64,000 nt of DNA from Sulfitobacter guttiformis (GTDB lineage: Bacteria > Pseudomonadota > Alphaproteobacteria > Rhodobacterales > Rhodobacteraceae). Numbering within the stretch: position 1 is the stretch's first letter; each line of letters opens with the position of its first letter. Positions 1 to 8,821 of the stretch are shown piece after piece. The translations under genes were made by a program, and so were the position numbers. A model generated the notes under the pieces. It did no database searches. It was not told the origin of the DNA and saw only the letters and a list, made by a program, of their open reading frames with translations. The stretch spans positions 1,674,001 through 1,738,000 of the forward strand of contig NZ_RAQK01000001.1 in the NCBI RefSeq assembly GCF_003610455.1. The letters run 5' to 3'.

Positions 1-1564
1 GCAGCTCCGCCTCATATCGTTTCAGGGTACGGCGCGCAGCAATAGGATAGCCGGTGCCGGAAGTAGGGTCTAATTCAGGGAAAACACTATAGATCTCATC
101 GACCACTTCCGCCTCGAAGCTGGTGGCGGTCTGTGGGCCGGGTAGGAAGCTTTCGGTCTCCAGTCCTTCGGAAAACACGACCTGATGGCGGTCGAACAAC
201 AGGTGCACGTAGGTCACTTCTCCCCCTTCACGGCGGGTGATTGAATAGTCGTTTACCAGATCGCGGGCGGCGACCAGAACTTCAGCTTCGCCAAACAATA
301 ACTCTGCCAGATTGTCTTTGATCAACACGCGGTGCAGCGGAGAGACCAGCAAATCGCGGTGCTGTCCCAGTGTGTTCGCACGAATGTGGATCGGAGCGAA
401 ATCGCCAATTGCTTTTACACGTCGCGTCCCGATCCAGCGCAGCGGCTGCGCGCCTTCATCTTTTGTCATGACCAAATCACCGGGCAGCAGACGTTCGGCA
501 CATTGATCGCCGTCAGGAGTGGCGATCAGCGTGCCTGCCACAAAACATGGCACCGAGGTCGCGTTGACAAAGCCAACATCAGTGTCGATCCCGTTGCTGA
601 TTGTATAGGTAAAGTTAAAATTTTCCTCATCACCGTCACCGACCACGCTGAATGTGCCATTCGCGTTGAGCGTGACAATCTGGCCCGTTGGGAGGGTGAT
701 GGGGGTACCAACAGTCGCGGGTTGCCCGTTGATGTGAGTGATTGTCATTGTACTGCCGGCAGGGCCGTTATTGATATCGTTCGCCAACACATTCAGCGTG
801 GTTGTACCATCGGGGTATACATTTACATCGTCTGAAAGCGCGACCAGTCTGGTTTGCACCGAGTTTCCCGCGATAAGAACGTTCGAATCGTAATTACTGT
901 CGCCTACATCGGCGATGGCGATGCGCATCGAGTTCACCTGACCCGGATTAACGTACATCGTGAGTGTCAGCGTGATCGTAAAGCCGTCCATTTCGGTGTT
1001 GAAGGCATCGCTGGTGTTGTCGTTGTACATGTTGATGTTGTTGGTGGTCGAAATGTTGAAGGGGTCGGTTTCACCATCCCCCACGTCATGCTCCACCAAC
1101 TGGCCATTGATCCAGACGCCAAAGAAATCCTGATAAATCGAGTTTGCAAATTCGGGATATTCTTCAGATGAAAACACGAATTGCATCGTAAGAATGTTGG
1201 TATCAGGGATAAAGTCGATGTCGAGGGTCGAGGCATCATAGGTCGTACCGCCGGCAGCATTATTATACTGGTTGAAGTTGTTCGTGCCGCTCGTATTGGT
1301 CGAGGTGTTGGTGCTTTGGTTTGATTGGCCCCTACTGTTTGTAAAGTCCTCAGCATTGCCGGTGGACAAAATCACACCGGTGGCACCCGGTGTCACCCCG
1401 GGTGAGTTTGTATCCCCGCCGCTATAGGTGCCCGCGCTGTCGATATCGCCATAGTAGGTGGCACCGGTAACGGTCACACCGTTTCCAAAAATCTCGTTCG
1501 CCATATCCGTGGCGGTGGTGCCTTCACGCACCGTTGAAATCGGAAGTTCCGATGCTGCTACCAT
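1..1564 (-). CDS. Hint-domain secreted/adhesin-like protein with choice-of-anchor L region (3' end outside window)
   Basis: Open minus-strand frame of 521 codons from an ATG at 1564 that runs off the left edge, so the C terminus is missing. Residues about 40-235 resemble the choice-of-anchor L domain: a VILSTGNA motif, then SSEEYPEF and FFGVWINGQ. A cadherin-like/Ig-like stretch with NVLANDIN and VVGDGDEENF follows. From residue 340 a Hint_2 (Hedgehog/intein) domain begins with PCFVAGTLIATPDG, the catalytic Cys at 340, then LLPGDLVMTKDEG and later SPLHRVLI. Hint domains of this type are common in Rhodobacteraceae exported proteins and may self-cleave; that activity is inferred here. No N-terminal signal peptide is visible, so export would be by a type I-like route. 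Confidence 0.85.
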   Translation of the reverse strand, partial: MVAASELPISTVREGTTATDMANEIFGNGVTVTGATYYGDIDSAGTYSGGDTNSPGVTPGATGVILSTGNAEDFTNSRGQSNQSTNTSTNTSGTNNFNQYNNAAGGTTYDASTLDIDFIPDTNILTMQFVFSSEEYPEFANSIYQDFFGVWINGQLVEHDVGDGETDPFNISTTNNINMYNDNTSDAFNTEMDGFTITLTLTMYVNPGQVNSMRIAIADVGDSNYDSNVLIAGNSVQTRLVALSDDVNVYPDGTTTLNVLANDINNGPAGSTMTITHINGQPATVGTPITLPTGQIVTLNANGTFSVVGDGDEENFNFTYTISNGIDTDVGFVNATSVPCFVAGTLIATPDGDQCAERLLPGDLVMTKDEGAQPLRWIGTRRVKAIGDFAPIHIRANTLGQHRDLLVSPLHRVLIKDNLAELLFGEAEVLVAARDLVNDYSITRREGGEVTYVHLLFDRHQVVFSEGLETESFLPGPQTATSFEAEVVDEIYSVFPELDPTSGTGYPIAARRTLKRYEAEL

Positions 1565-1611
1565 ATCACTGCCTCAAACCTTGTAATGAGACAGCACGCA
1601 ACGCAGCTGGA

Positions 1612-1650
1612 CAGAGGTGTACCTCTGTTCCGTTTGTCCGTTTTGCGGAC
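1612..1650. promoter_or_regulatory. Two inverted repeats between the Hint gene and dapE
   Basis: CAGAGGT (1612-1618) and ACCTCTG (1621-1627) form a near-perfect 16-bp palindrome. A second repeat, GTCCG (1636-1640) with CGGAC (1646-1650), follows. They lie 48-86 nt upstream of the Hint gene start, within the 265-nt divergent region. A regulator site or a leader hairpin for the minus-strand gene are both possible. No family is recognised. Confidence 0.3.
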
Positions 1651-1829
1651 GATTCCACCCCTGTTTTCAGGTGATGAAACTGCTCTGGCCCTGCCTCGGG
1701 TCAATTATTATGAGATCAAGTTACCACAATTTCGACATAAATGAAGCGTGATTTCATGCAGGTGCGAAGGGCTGGCACTTTTTCACCACAACAGGGATAA
1801 GGGGGCAGAGCCATTTCAGGAGAGTTTCC

Positions 1830-2984
1830 ATGCCGCATACATCCCCGATTGATCCCGTTGATTTGACTGCGAAACTGGTGCGGTGCCCTTCGGTGACGCC
1901 TGCGGACGCCGGTGCGTTGGACATTTTGCATGATATTCTGAGCGAGGCGGGCTTCACCTGTGCCTGGGCTGATCGCGGTGGTATTCGCAATCTGTTTGCG
2001 CGGTGGGGGAGTAAGGGTAATACCCGCAGCTTCGGGTTTAACGGCCACACAGATGTTGTTCCCGTCGGAGACGAGGCAGCATGGACGATGCCCCCCTTTG
2101 GTGCCGAGATTAAGGATGGTATTATGTATGGCCGCGGCACAACGGATATGAAATCCGGCGTCGCAGCGTTTGTCGCGGCGGCAATTGATTTTGTACAAAC
2201 CACGCCACCGGATGGCTCTGTGGTAATCACGATTACAGGTGATGAAGAGGGCGAATCTGTCGATGGGACACTTGCTCTACTGGAGCATATGGAAAGGCAC
2301 GGCGAGCGGATGGATGTCTGCCTTGTGGGGGAGCCGACCTGCCCCGAGAAGATGGGCGAGATGATCAAAATCGGACGCCGTGGATCAATGACAGTCAAAT
2401 TCAGGGTGATTGGTAAGCAGGGCCATTCCGCCTATCCGCACCGCGCCAATAACCCCCTTCCCGCGATGATGCGACTTATGGACAGGCTGGCCAGTCATGA
2501 ACTGGACGCGGGCACTGACCATTTTGATCCCTCTACTCTCGCGGTTGTGACTGTGGATACGGGCAACCTTGCCACAAATGTCATTCCTGCGGACTGTACT
2601 GCGGCCGTGAATATCCGGTTTAACGACACCCACTCCGGCGAGAGTTTGACTGAGTGGATCGAGGGCGAGGTTGCGGCGGTTCGTCAAGCGTTTGGTGTTC
2701 AGGTCGAGACCCATGTCAAAATTTCGGGAGAAAGCTTTATCACCCCGCCGGGCGATTTGTCCGCGATGGTATCGGACGCGGTCGCGGCTGTGACCGGTGT
2801 CACACCTCAGTTGTCGACGACCGGTGGCACATCGGACGCACGATTTGTTAAATCACACTGCCCTGTGGTTGAGTTCGGCCTTGTCGGGCAGTCGATGCAT
2901 CAAGTGGACGAGCATGTGCGCATTGACCATATTCACGAACTAAAATCGATATATTCACGCATTTTACAGGACTATTTTGCGTGA
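1830..2984 (+). CDS. dapE: Succinyl-diaminopimelate desuccinylase
   Basis: 384 aa, usual length for DapE (M20 metallopeptidase family). It hydrolyses N-succinyl-LL-2,6-diaminopimelate in the succinylase branch of lysine/peptidoglycan precursor synthesis, in the cytoplasm. Visible metal and catalytic positions: GHTDVVP (His73), the Asp of GTTDMKSG (Asp106), GDEEGES (Glu139-140), VGEP (Glu168), and a C-terminal MHQVDE. The central lid domain starts at [10 protein letters not shown]. An AGGAGAG ribosome site sits about 6 nt before the ATG. It starts a tight run: its stop overlaps the next start as GTGA. Confidence 0.95.
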   Translation: MPHTSPIDPVDLTAKLVRCPSVTPADAGALDILHDILSEAGFTCAWADRGGIRNLFARWGSKGNTRSFGFNGHTDVVPVGDEAAWTMPPFGAEIKDGIMYGRGTTDMKSGVAAFVAAAIDFVQTTPPDGSVVITITGDEEGESVDGTLALLEHMERHGERMDVCLVGEPTCPEKMGEMIKIGRRGSMTVKFRVIGKQGHSAYPHRANNPLPAMMRLMDRLASHELDAGTDHFDPSTLAVVTVDTGNLATNVIPADCTAAVNIRFNDTHSGESLTEWIEGEVAAVRQAFGVQVETHVKISGESFITPPGDLSAMVSDAVAAVTGVTPQLSTTGGTSDARFVKSHCPVVEFGLVGQSMHQVDEHVRIDHIHELKSIYSRILQDYFA

Positions 2985-3397
2985 TTATGATTGAAACGAC
3001 CGACGACAGACAGGCCTGCTATGCCCTGCGTCATGAGGTGTTTGTGATCGAGCAAGGCTATACCGCCGAAGGCGAGATTGATGCGCTTGACGCTTTGAGC
3101 CACCATTTGCTGGCGTGTGATGATGGCACCCCGATCGCCACAGCCCGCGTTTACCTCGACGGAGTTACCGCAAAAATCGGTCGCGTTTGTGTTGTTTCGG
3201 CGCGGCGGGGGGGTGGTTTGGGGGCGCAGATGATCACTGCAGCAGTTGCGTTGGCATCACGGCAGGGAGCTGCGAAGGCGGTTCTCGGCGCGCAAGCCCA
3301 TGCAACAGGCTTCTACGCCAAGTTGGGGTTTGTCCCATTTGGGTCACCCTACGAAGATGAGGGCGAACCACACCAGATGATGGAGCGCGTGCTGTGA
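2981..3397 (+). CDS. GNAT-family N-acetyltransferase
   Basis: 138 aa, GTG start overlapping the dapE stop by 4 nt. The N-terminal [12 protein letters not shown] and the central [18 protein letters not shown] (acetyl-CoA pyrophosphate loop) mark a GNAT fold of the ElaA-like type, followed by [14 protein letters not shown], the typical strand 6-7 segment. The family moves an acetyl group from acetyl-CoA to an amine. The substrate cannot be deduced. Translational coupling with dapE and the next gene suggests co-expression but does not prove a shared pathway. Confidence 0.85.
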   Translation: MIMIETTDDRQACYALRHEVFVIEQGYTAEGEIDALDALSHHLLACDDGTPIATARVYLDGVTAKIGRVCVVSARRGGGLGAQMITAAVALASRQGAAKAVLGAQAHATGFYAKLGFVPFGSPYEDEGEPHQMMERVL

Positions 3398-3966
3398 AAC
3401 GCACCCTTGTCGTAATGCTCAAAGAGCCGCGTGCGGGGCGGGTCAAAACCCGTTTGGGGCGTGATATTGGAATGGTCGCAGCGGCATGGTGGTTCAGGCA
3501 TCAAGTGCGCAGCTTGTTGCGTCGTATTGAGGATCCACGCTGGGATGTGGTGCTGGCCGTGTCTCCGGACCGTGACGGGATCTTATCGCGGATCTGGCCT
3601 GCACATCTGGCCCGCATGCCACAGGGGCATGGCAATTTGGGTGACAGAATGGGGCGGGCGCTGCGTAGCGCGCCAACAGGGCCGGTCTGTGTTATTGGGG
3701 GCGACATCCCTGGTATCAATGCAGCACGCATAGCGGAAGGCTTCGCGGCGCTGGGCCGACATGATGCGGTATTTGGACCTGCACCTGACGGAGGCTATTG
3801 GCTGGTCGGGCTGCGGCGGATCCGTGCGGTACCCTCTACCCTTTTTGCGGGTGTCCGTTGGTCAACAGCACATGCATTGTCAGATACAGTTGCGACCCTG
3901 CCGGACCATAGCATCGCCCGCATTGCCACGTTGCGTGACGTTGATACCGTCGCCGATTTAAAATAA
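3394..3966 (+). CDS. TIGR04282/DUF2064 glycosyltransferase-like protein
   Basis: 190 aa, GTG start overlapping the GNAT stop as GTGA. MLKEPRAGRVKTRL near the N terminus, GGDIPGI in the middle and GPAPDGGYWLVGL near residue 130 are the hallmarks of the DUF2064 family with a nucleotide-sugar-transferase-like Rossmann fold; the Asp of GGDIPG would bind metal/nucleotide. Some members are annotated as arsenosugar biosynthesis glycosyltransferases, but no ArsM or related gene is next to it, so that role is unproven. The rnr gene follows after 1 nt. Confidence 0.8.
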   Translation: MKRTLVVMLKEPRAGRVKTRLGRDIGMVAAAWWFRHQVRSLLRRIEDPRWDVVLAVSPDRDGILSRIWPAHLARMPQGHGNLGDRMGRALRSAPTGPVCVIGGDIPGINAARIAEGFAALGRHDAVFGPAPDGGYWLVGLRRIRAVPSTLFAGVRWSTAHALSDTVATLPDHSIARIATLRDVDTVADLK

Positions 3967-3967
3967 T

Positions 3968-6259
3968 GTGACGCGACCCCGTGCCCGTGCTACCTCCACT
4001 TCCATGAGCAATATCCCAACCAAAAAAGAAGTCCTCGGCTGGATCGAGGAAAACCCCACCCTGACGGCCAAGCGTGACATCGCAAAGGCCTTTGGTATCA
4101 AGGGGGCTGCGCGCATTGATCTCAAGCGGATCCTCAAAGAACTGGAGGCCGAAGGCCATCTGGAGAAGCGCAAGAAATCGTACAACGATCCCGAGCGTTT
4201 ACCGCCAGTCAGCGTGCTGCTGGTCACTGGACCGGATGGTGACGGTGACCTCTACGCCAAGCCGATGGAATGGGGCGGCGAAGGTGTCGAGCCGCTGGTT
4301 CTAATGATCCCGCGTGCTGCCGATCCAGCGCTGGGAGCGGGCGACCGTATTCTGGCGCGTCTCACGTTGGTGAAGGGGGAGCATTATCATTACGAGGGCC
4401 GCCTGATCCGCCGTATCGGCTCTAACCCAAAGAAAATTGTCGGCATCTTTAAAAAACACGCCGAGGGCGGACGGATACAGCCCATCGACAAAGGCGCAGA
4501 TAAAGAATGGGCAGTGCCTGCTGATTTCACGGGCGGTGCGAAGGATGGAGAGCTGGTCGAGGCGGAGCTTGCCGGTCCCAAAGGCCGTATGGGCCTACCT
4601 CGCGCGAGGATTATCGAACGTTTGGGTGATCCTTCAGCTCCCAAGGCAGTGTCGCTTATCGCGATCCACCAGCACGCTATTCCAGATGATTTTCCAGATG
4701 ACGTGATCGCCGAAGCGGACAAAGCCGAGGCAAAGGGATTGAAGGGTCGTGAAGACCTGCGCCATCTGCCGCTTGTCACGATTGATCCGTCTGATGCGCG
4801 TGACCACGACGATGCCTGTTTTGCTGAGGCGGACACCGATCCCGACAATAAGGGCGGGCACGTACTTTGGGTCGCGATTGCCGATGTCTCTGCTTATGTT
4901 ACGCCGAATTCTGCACTGGATGGTGAAGCGCGGAAAAGAGGGAATTCCACATATTTCCCCGACCGCGTGGTGCCAATGTTGCCGGATGTTTTATCAGGTG
5001 ATCTGTGTTCGTTGCACGAAGGGGTCGACCGAGCCTGTATTGCGGTGCGGATGGTACTGGACGCTGATGGGAACAAGCTCAATCACGATTTTCATCGGGG
5101 GCTCATGCGCTCTCCTGCCAGTCTTCACTATGAAGAAGTGCAGGATGCCATGGACGGCACACCAAACGAGCGTACCGCGAAATTGTTAGAGACTGTTATC
5201 AAACCGCTTTATGCCGCTTATGGCGCGCTGGTTGCAGCGAGAGAGCGGCGGCAACCGCTTGACCTCGACCTACCCGAGCGGCGGATCGAGCTGGATGATG
5301 ATGGCACTGTCCGATCTGTCAATTTCCGCATGCGGCTGGATGCGCACCGCCTGATCGAGGAATGTATGGTGCTGGCGAATGTCGCTGCGGCAGAGACCCT
5401 CATCGCCAAGAAAACACCTCTGTTGTTCCGCACCCATGAGGAGCCTACGCCTGAGAAACTTGATGCATTGCGGGAAACTGCGGCTGCTTCGGGATACACG
5501 CTTGCTAAGGGGCAGGTGCTGCAAACCGCTCATCTGAACCGTCTTCTACAGCAGGCGGCAGGAACTGACGATGCCGAGCTTATCAACATCTCCACTCTGC
5601 GGTCTATGACGCAGGCCTATTATGGCCCCGACCAAATTGGCCATTTTGGCCTCGCTTTAAGGTCCTACGCGCATTTCACTTCGCCTATCCGTCGCTATGC
5701 GGATCTGATCGTGCATCGCGCTTTGATCACCGCTCACGGCTGGGGCAAGGATGGCCTGTCGCAACATGATATCGCTGATCTAGAGGCGACTGGCGCGCAT
5801 ATCTCGGATACCGAACGCCGCTCGATGATCGCGGAGCGGGACACGACCGATCGCTATCTGGCCTCCTACCTCTCCGAGCGTGTGGGCAACGAAATGACAG
5901 GCCGGATCAGCGGAATTGCCCGCTTTGGTGCGTTTGTAAAGCTGGATGAAACGGGGGCTGATGGCTTGATACCGATGCGCAATATCGGGCGGGAGTATTT
6001 CCACCACGATGCCGACGCAGGGACGCTGATGGGCGCTGACACTGGCGTGACGATTGGCTTGGGCCAGCGGGTGACTGTCCGGCTGGCCGAAGTGACGCCA
6101 CTCACCGGCGGGATCGCGCTGGAACTCCTTGAGATCGACGGCGACGCGATGCCACAAGGGCGGCAAAGTCCGGCAGGCCGCAGCCCCCGTCGCAAAGGCG
6201 CCAAAGCCAAGGGCAAGAAGGCCGCGATAAAGCGTAAGGTAACCCGAAGCCGTCGATAA
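3968..6259 (+). CDS. rnr: Ribonuclease R
   Basis: 763 aa from a GTG at 3968; an in-frame ATG at 4004 (residue 13, MSNIPTKKE) is an equally good start because the first 12 residues are low-complexity. Order: N-terminal winged helix (LGWIEENPTLTAKRDIAKAFG), cold-shock/OB region, RNB catalytic domain with IDPSDARDHDDACFAE carrying the metal-binding aspartates, then an S1 domain near residues 640-720 (MTGRISGIARFGAFVKLDE) and a Lys/Arg-rich tail. RNase R is a processive 3'-5' exoribonuclease that degrades structured RNA. It follows the DUF2064 gene after 1 nt, so they are probably cotranscribed. Confidence 0.95.
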   Translation: MTRPRARATSTSMSNIPTKKEVLGWIEENPTLTAKRDIAKAFGIKGAARIDLKRILKELEAEGHLEKRKKSYNDPERLPPVSVLLVTGPDGDGDLYAKPMEWGGEGVEPLVLMIPRAADPALGAGDRILARLTLVKGEHYHYEGRLIRRIGSNPKKIVGIFKKHAEGGRIQPIDKGADKEWAVPADFTGGAKDGELVEAELAGPKGRMGLPRARIIERLGDPSAPKAVSLIAIHQHAIPDDFPDDVIAEADKAEAKGLKGREDLRHLPLVTIDPSDARDHDDACFAEADTDPDNKGGHVLWVAIADVSAYVTPNSALDGEARKRGNSTYFPDRVVPMLPDVLSGDLCSLHEGVDRACIAVRMVLDADGNKLNHDFHRGLMRSPASLHYEEVQDAMDGTPNERTAKLLETVIKPLYAAYGALVAARERRQPLDLDLPERRIELDDDGTVRSVNFRMRLDAHRLIEECMVLANVAAAETLIAKKTPLLFRTHEEPTPEKLDALRETAAASGYTLAKGQVLQTAHLNRLLQQAAGTDDAELINISTLRSMTQAYYGPDQIGHFGLALRSYAHFTSPIRRYADLIVHRALITAHGWGKDGLSQHDIADLEATGAHISDTERRSMIAERDTTDRYLASYLSERVGNEMTGRISGIARFGAFVKLDETGADGLIPMRNIGREYFHHDADAGTLMGADTGVTIGLGQRVTVRLAEVTPLTGGIALELLEIDGDAMPQGRQSPAGRSPRRKGAKAKGKKAAIKRKVTRSRR

Positions 6260-6267
6260 TTTCAGCA

Positions 6268-6293
6268 GCGCACCCACTCTAACGATGGTGCGC
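6268..6293 (+). terminator. Hairpin after rnr
   Basis: GCGCACC (6268-6274) pairs with GGTGCGC (6287-6293), a 7-bp GC-rich stem with a 12-nt loop starting 9 nt after the rnr stop. No uridine run follows, so it may be a weak terminator or a 3'-end stabiliser. Confidence 0.4.
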
Positions 6294-6425
6294 AACACGC
6301 CACCCCTTGAAGGCATGCTTTTGTTGCTGTCAGCGCGCTAAACACAGCGCAACACTGTTGTGATCACTTTCAGACGGCTCTGATTGTCGATATATTGGAA
6401 ACAATAGAGTTAAAAGGGGCCGGAT

Positions 6426-7643
6426 ATGCGTGGTGTTTCACTTCTTGTTTTGTTGCTTGCGGCGGTCCCGCTGCGAGCACAAACAATCCTCCCTGAAATT
6501 TCTGTGCAGCTGAGCGATGTGGGCTTGCAAGAGTGGATTGCCGCCTTTCGGCCCAAGGCGTTAGAAGCCGGCATTGCGCCTGATGTCTTTGACAATGCCA
6601 TGGCCGATGTAACCTTCGTTCCCAAAGTGGTGGAGCGCGATCGCAACCAATCTGAATTTACCAAAACAATCTGGGATTACCTTGAGACGGCTGTATCAGA
6701 TCAGCGTGTGAACAACGGTAAAGTAGCGTTCAAGGCGCAGCAAAAAGCACTGGAGGCGATAGAACAGAAGTATGGCGTACCGGCGGTCATTGTGACCGCC
6801 ATCTGGGGACTGGAAAGCGCTTACGGGACATTCAGGGGTAGCGACCCGGTTCTCTCCTCGATGGCTTCGCTGGCATATGATGCGCGCCGCGCCGCGTTTT
6901 TCGAGGGTCAGGTGATTGCAGCGCTCAGCATTTTGCAAAGCGGCGATACCGACCTGAGAAACCTCAACGGCAGTTGGGCAGGGGCGATGGGGCACACGCA
7001 ATTTATGCCAGACTCATTCATAACGCATGCGGTTGACTGGACCGGAGATGGCAAGCGCGACATCTGGGGGGATGATCCCCAAGATGCGCTGGCCTCTGCG
7101 GCGGCATATCTTAAGGCGAATGGTTGGGTTGCCGGCCAGCCTTGGGGAGTTGAAGTAGTTATGCCGGAAGGGTTTAATTATCTGCTTGCTGATCGAAGCA
7201 TGACCAAATCGCCGTCAGAGTGGGCTGTTTTGGGTGTGATGGATACGAATGGTGCACCGGTGCCGGATCATGGCGCGGCAGCCATTTTGTTGCCTGCGGG
7301 AGCGGAAGGTCCGGCGTTTATGGTGTTTGATAATTTCGAGGTGATCGAGAGCTATAACACTGCCGATGCTTATGTAGTTGCCGTGGGGCATCTTGCGGAC
7401 AGGATTAACGGTGCGGCACCGTTTAAGGGAACTTGGCCAGTTCAGGACCGCGCACTAAGCTTTGACGAGCGGATCGAGCTTCAGACGGAATTGACAGCAC
7501 AGGGGTTTGATACGCAAAAAATTGACGCAAAGATCGGGCCGTTGACGGTTAATGCTGTAAGGGCTTGGCAACTGGCGCAGGGAGAGGTGCCGGACGGCTA
7601 TGCCTCCCCCCGCTTGTTAGAGCGACTGCGCTCAGCTCGGTGA
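6426..7643 (+). CDS. Lytic murein transglycosylase, MltB type, with peptidoglycan-binding domain
   Basis: 405 aa with an N-terminal signal peptide (hydrophobic residues 4-16, then LRAQT). The catalytic segment is IWGLESAYGTFRGS with Glu130 as the general acid; GAMGHTQFMPDSF and a DIWGDDPQDALASAAAYL stretch match the MltB/SLT_2 fold. Residues about 345-405 form a PG_binding_1 domain (LQTELTAQGFDTQKIDAKIGPLTVNAVRAWQ). It cleaves peptidoglycan glycan strands in the periplasm with anhydromuramyl formation. An AAGGGG ribosome site precedes the ATG. Its 3' end overlaps the convergent permease gene by 12 nt. Confidence 0.92.
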   Translation: MRGVSLLVLLLAAVPLRAQTILPEISVQLSDVGLQEWIAAFRPKALEAGIAPDVFDNAMADVTFVPKVVERDRNQSEFTKTIWDYLETAVSDQRVNNGKVAFKAQQKALEAIEQKYGVPAVIVTAIWGLESAYGTFRGSDPVLSSMASLAYDARRAAFFEGQVIAALSILQSGDTDLRNLNGSWAGAMGHTQFMPDSFITHAVDWTGDGKRDIWGDDPQDALASAAAYLKANGWVAGQPWGVEVVMPEGFNYLLADRSMTKSPSEWAVLGVMDTNGAPVPDHGAAAILLPAGAEGPAFMVFDNFEVIESYNTADAYVVAVGHLADRINGAAPFKGTWPVQDRALSFDERIELQTELTAQGFDTQKIDAKIGPLTVNAVRAWQLAQGEVPDGYASPRLLERLRSAR

Positions 7644-8810
7644 CATACCGCGCATCCGCTCGGAGCGACGGCGAAGCAGTTCAACCACAGTAAGCAAACA
7701 GATCGAGATAAACACCAGTATTGTCGCAACGGCGAGAATTGTCGGGCTGATTTGCTCACGCAGTCCGATGAACATCTGCCATGGCAGCGTCTTTTGTCCG
7801 GCAGAGCCGACGAACAGGACCACAACCACCTCGTCAAAGGACGTGATAAATGCAAACAGGCCGCCAGAGATAACACCCGGCAAAATGAGGGGCATCTGTA
7901 CCCGAAAGAACGTTGTTACAGGATTTGCACCCATGTTTGCTGCGGCGCGGGTGAGGGAGTTGTCAAAGCCGACAAGCGTAGCGGTTACGGTGATGATTAC
8001 GAACGGAATGCCAAGGGCAGCATGTGCCAGAACCACCCCGATGTAGGTGCCTTGCAGGCCGACACGGCTGTAGAAAAAATACATACCTGCTGCGGAAATG
8101 ATCAGGGGGACAATCATTGGCGAGATCAGGACCGCCATAATCGCACGGCGGAATGGCACGTGCGGTTGGCTCAGCCCGATGGCCGCCAAGGTGCCAAACC
8201 CGACTGACAGAAGCGTCGCAACAGGCGCGATCCGAAGTGAGTTCTTTACGGCGTCCTGCCATGCGTCATTTGTGAAGAAATCTCGGTAATGCTTGAGCGA
8301 GTATCCTGCCGGATCAAACCGCAGCATTTCAGGAGTAAAGGTAAAGAAATTCTCGGCATTAAAGCTGAGAGGCATAACGATTATGATCGGTGCGATCAGA
8401 AAGAAGAAAATCGCGCCACAAAGCGTTCGGAACGTGAAGTGCCACAATACCTGACCGGGGGTGAGATAAGGTGCCACTTTTGCGCGGTATCGCCCTTCGT
8501 AGAGCCAGAAGGTCATGAAGCCGAAGAACCATCCTAAAACTGTTCCGATGAACAGGCCGGGAAAGCCCGCTACTGCGTATCCGGCAATTGCGACGAGTAT
8601 CAGCAAGCCCCAGCGGCCTGCGCGCTCGTTCTTGACGACCTTTGTGAGTGCCAAAGCGGCAAGTCCCATAAGGACCGCGCCGCCAATGACGCCGGCTATC
8701 ATGCTGCCGTGGCCTGTGCCGATAAATACGCCAAAGAAGGCGCCGAAAGCTGCGACAACCGATACATAAAAGCCCGGCTGGGTGCGCGAGATGGGTGTGA
8801 GTGCAACCAT
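7632..8810 (-). CDS. Polyamine-type ABC transporter permease (PotC-like) with extended N terminus
   Basis: 392 aa. The last ~270 residues are a binding-protein-dependent permease of the PotC/YdcV type, with the EAA-like loop SLTRAAANMGANPVTTFFRVQMPLILPG. About 120 extra N-terminal residues carry three or four predicted membrane spans (VSVVAAFGAFFGVFIG, MIAGVIGGAVLMGLAALAL, GWFFGFMTFWLY) not found in E. coli PotC. AAGGAG lies 8 nt before the ATG. Last gene of the ATPase-binding protein-permease-permease operon. The inner-membrane partner is the gene immediately upstream. Confidence 0.88.
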   Translation of the reverse strand: MVALTPISRTQPGFYVSVVAAFGAFFGVFIGTGHGSMIAGVIGGAVLMGLAALALTKVVKNERAGRWGLLILVAIAGYAVAGFPGLFIGTVLGWFFGFMTFWLYEGRYRAKVAPYLTPGQVLWHFTFRTLCGAIFFFLIAPIIIVMPLSFNAENFFTFTPEMLRFDPAGYSLKHYRDFFTNDAWQDAVKNSLRIAPVATLLSVGFGTLAAIGLSQPHVPFRRAIMAVLISPMIVPLIISAAGMYFFYSRVGLQGTYIGVVLAHAALGIPFVIITVTATLVGFDNSLTRAAANMGANPVTTFFRVQMPLILPGVISGGLFAFITSFDEVVVVLFVGSAGQKTLPWQMFIGLREQISPTILAVATILVFISICLLTVVELLRRRSERMRGMSPS

Positions 8811-8821
8811 GGGTCTGCTCC

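Noticed and set aside
967-1356. 129-codon minus frame within the Hint gene
   Set aside because: Out of frame with the Hint protein, Thr/Pro-rich; a shadow.
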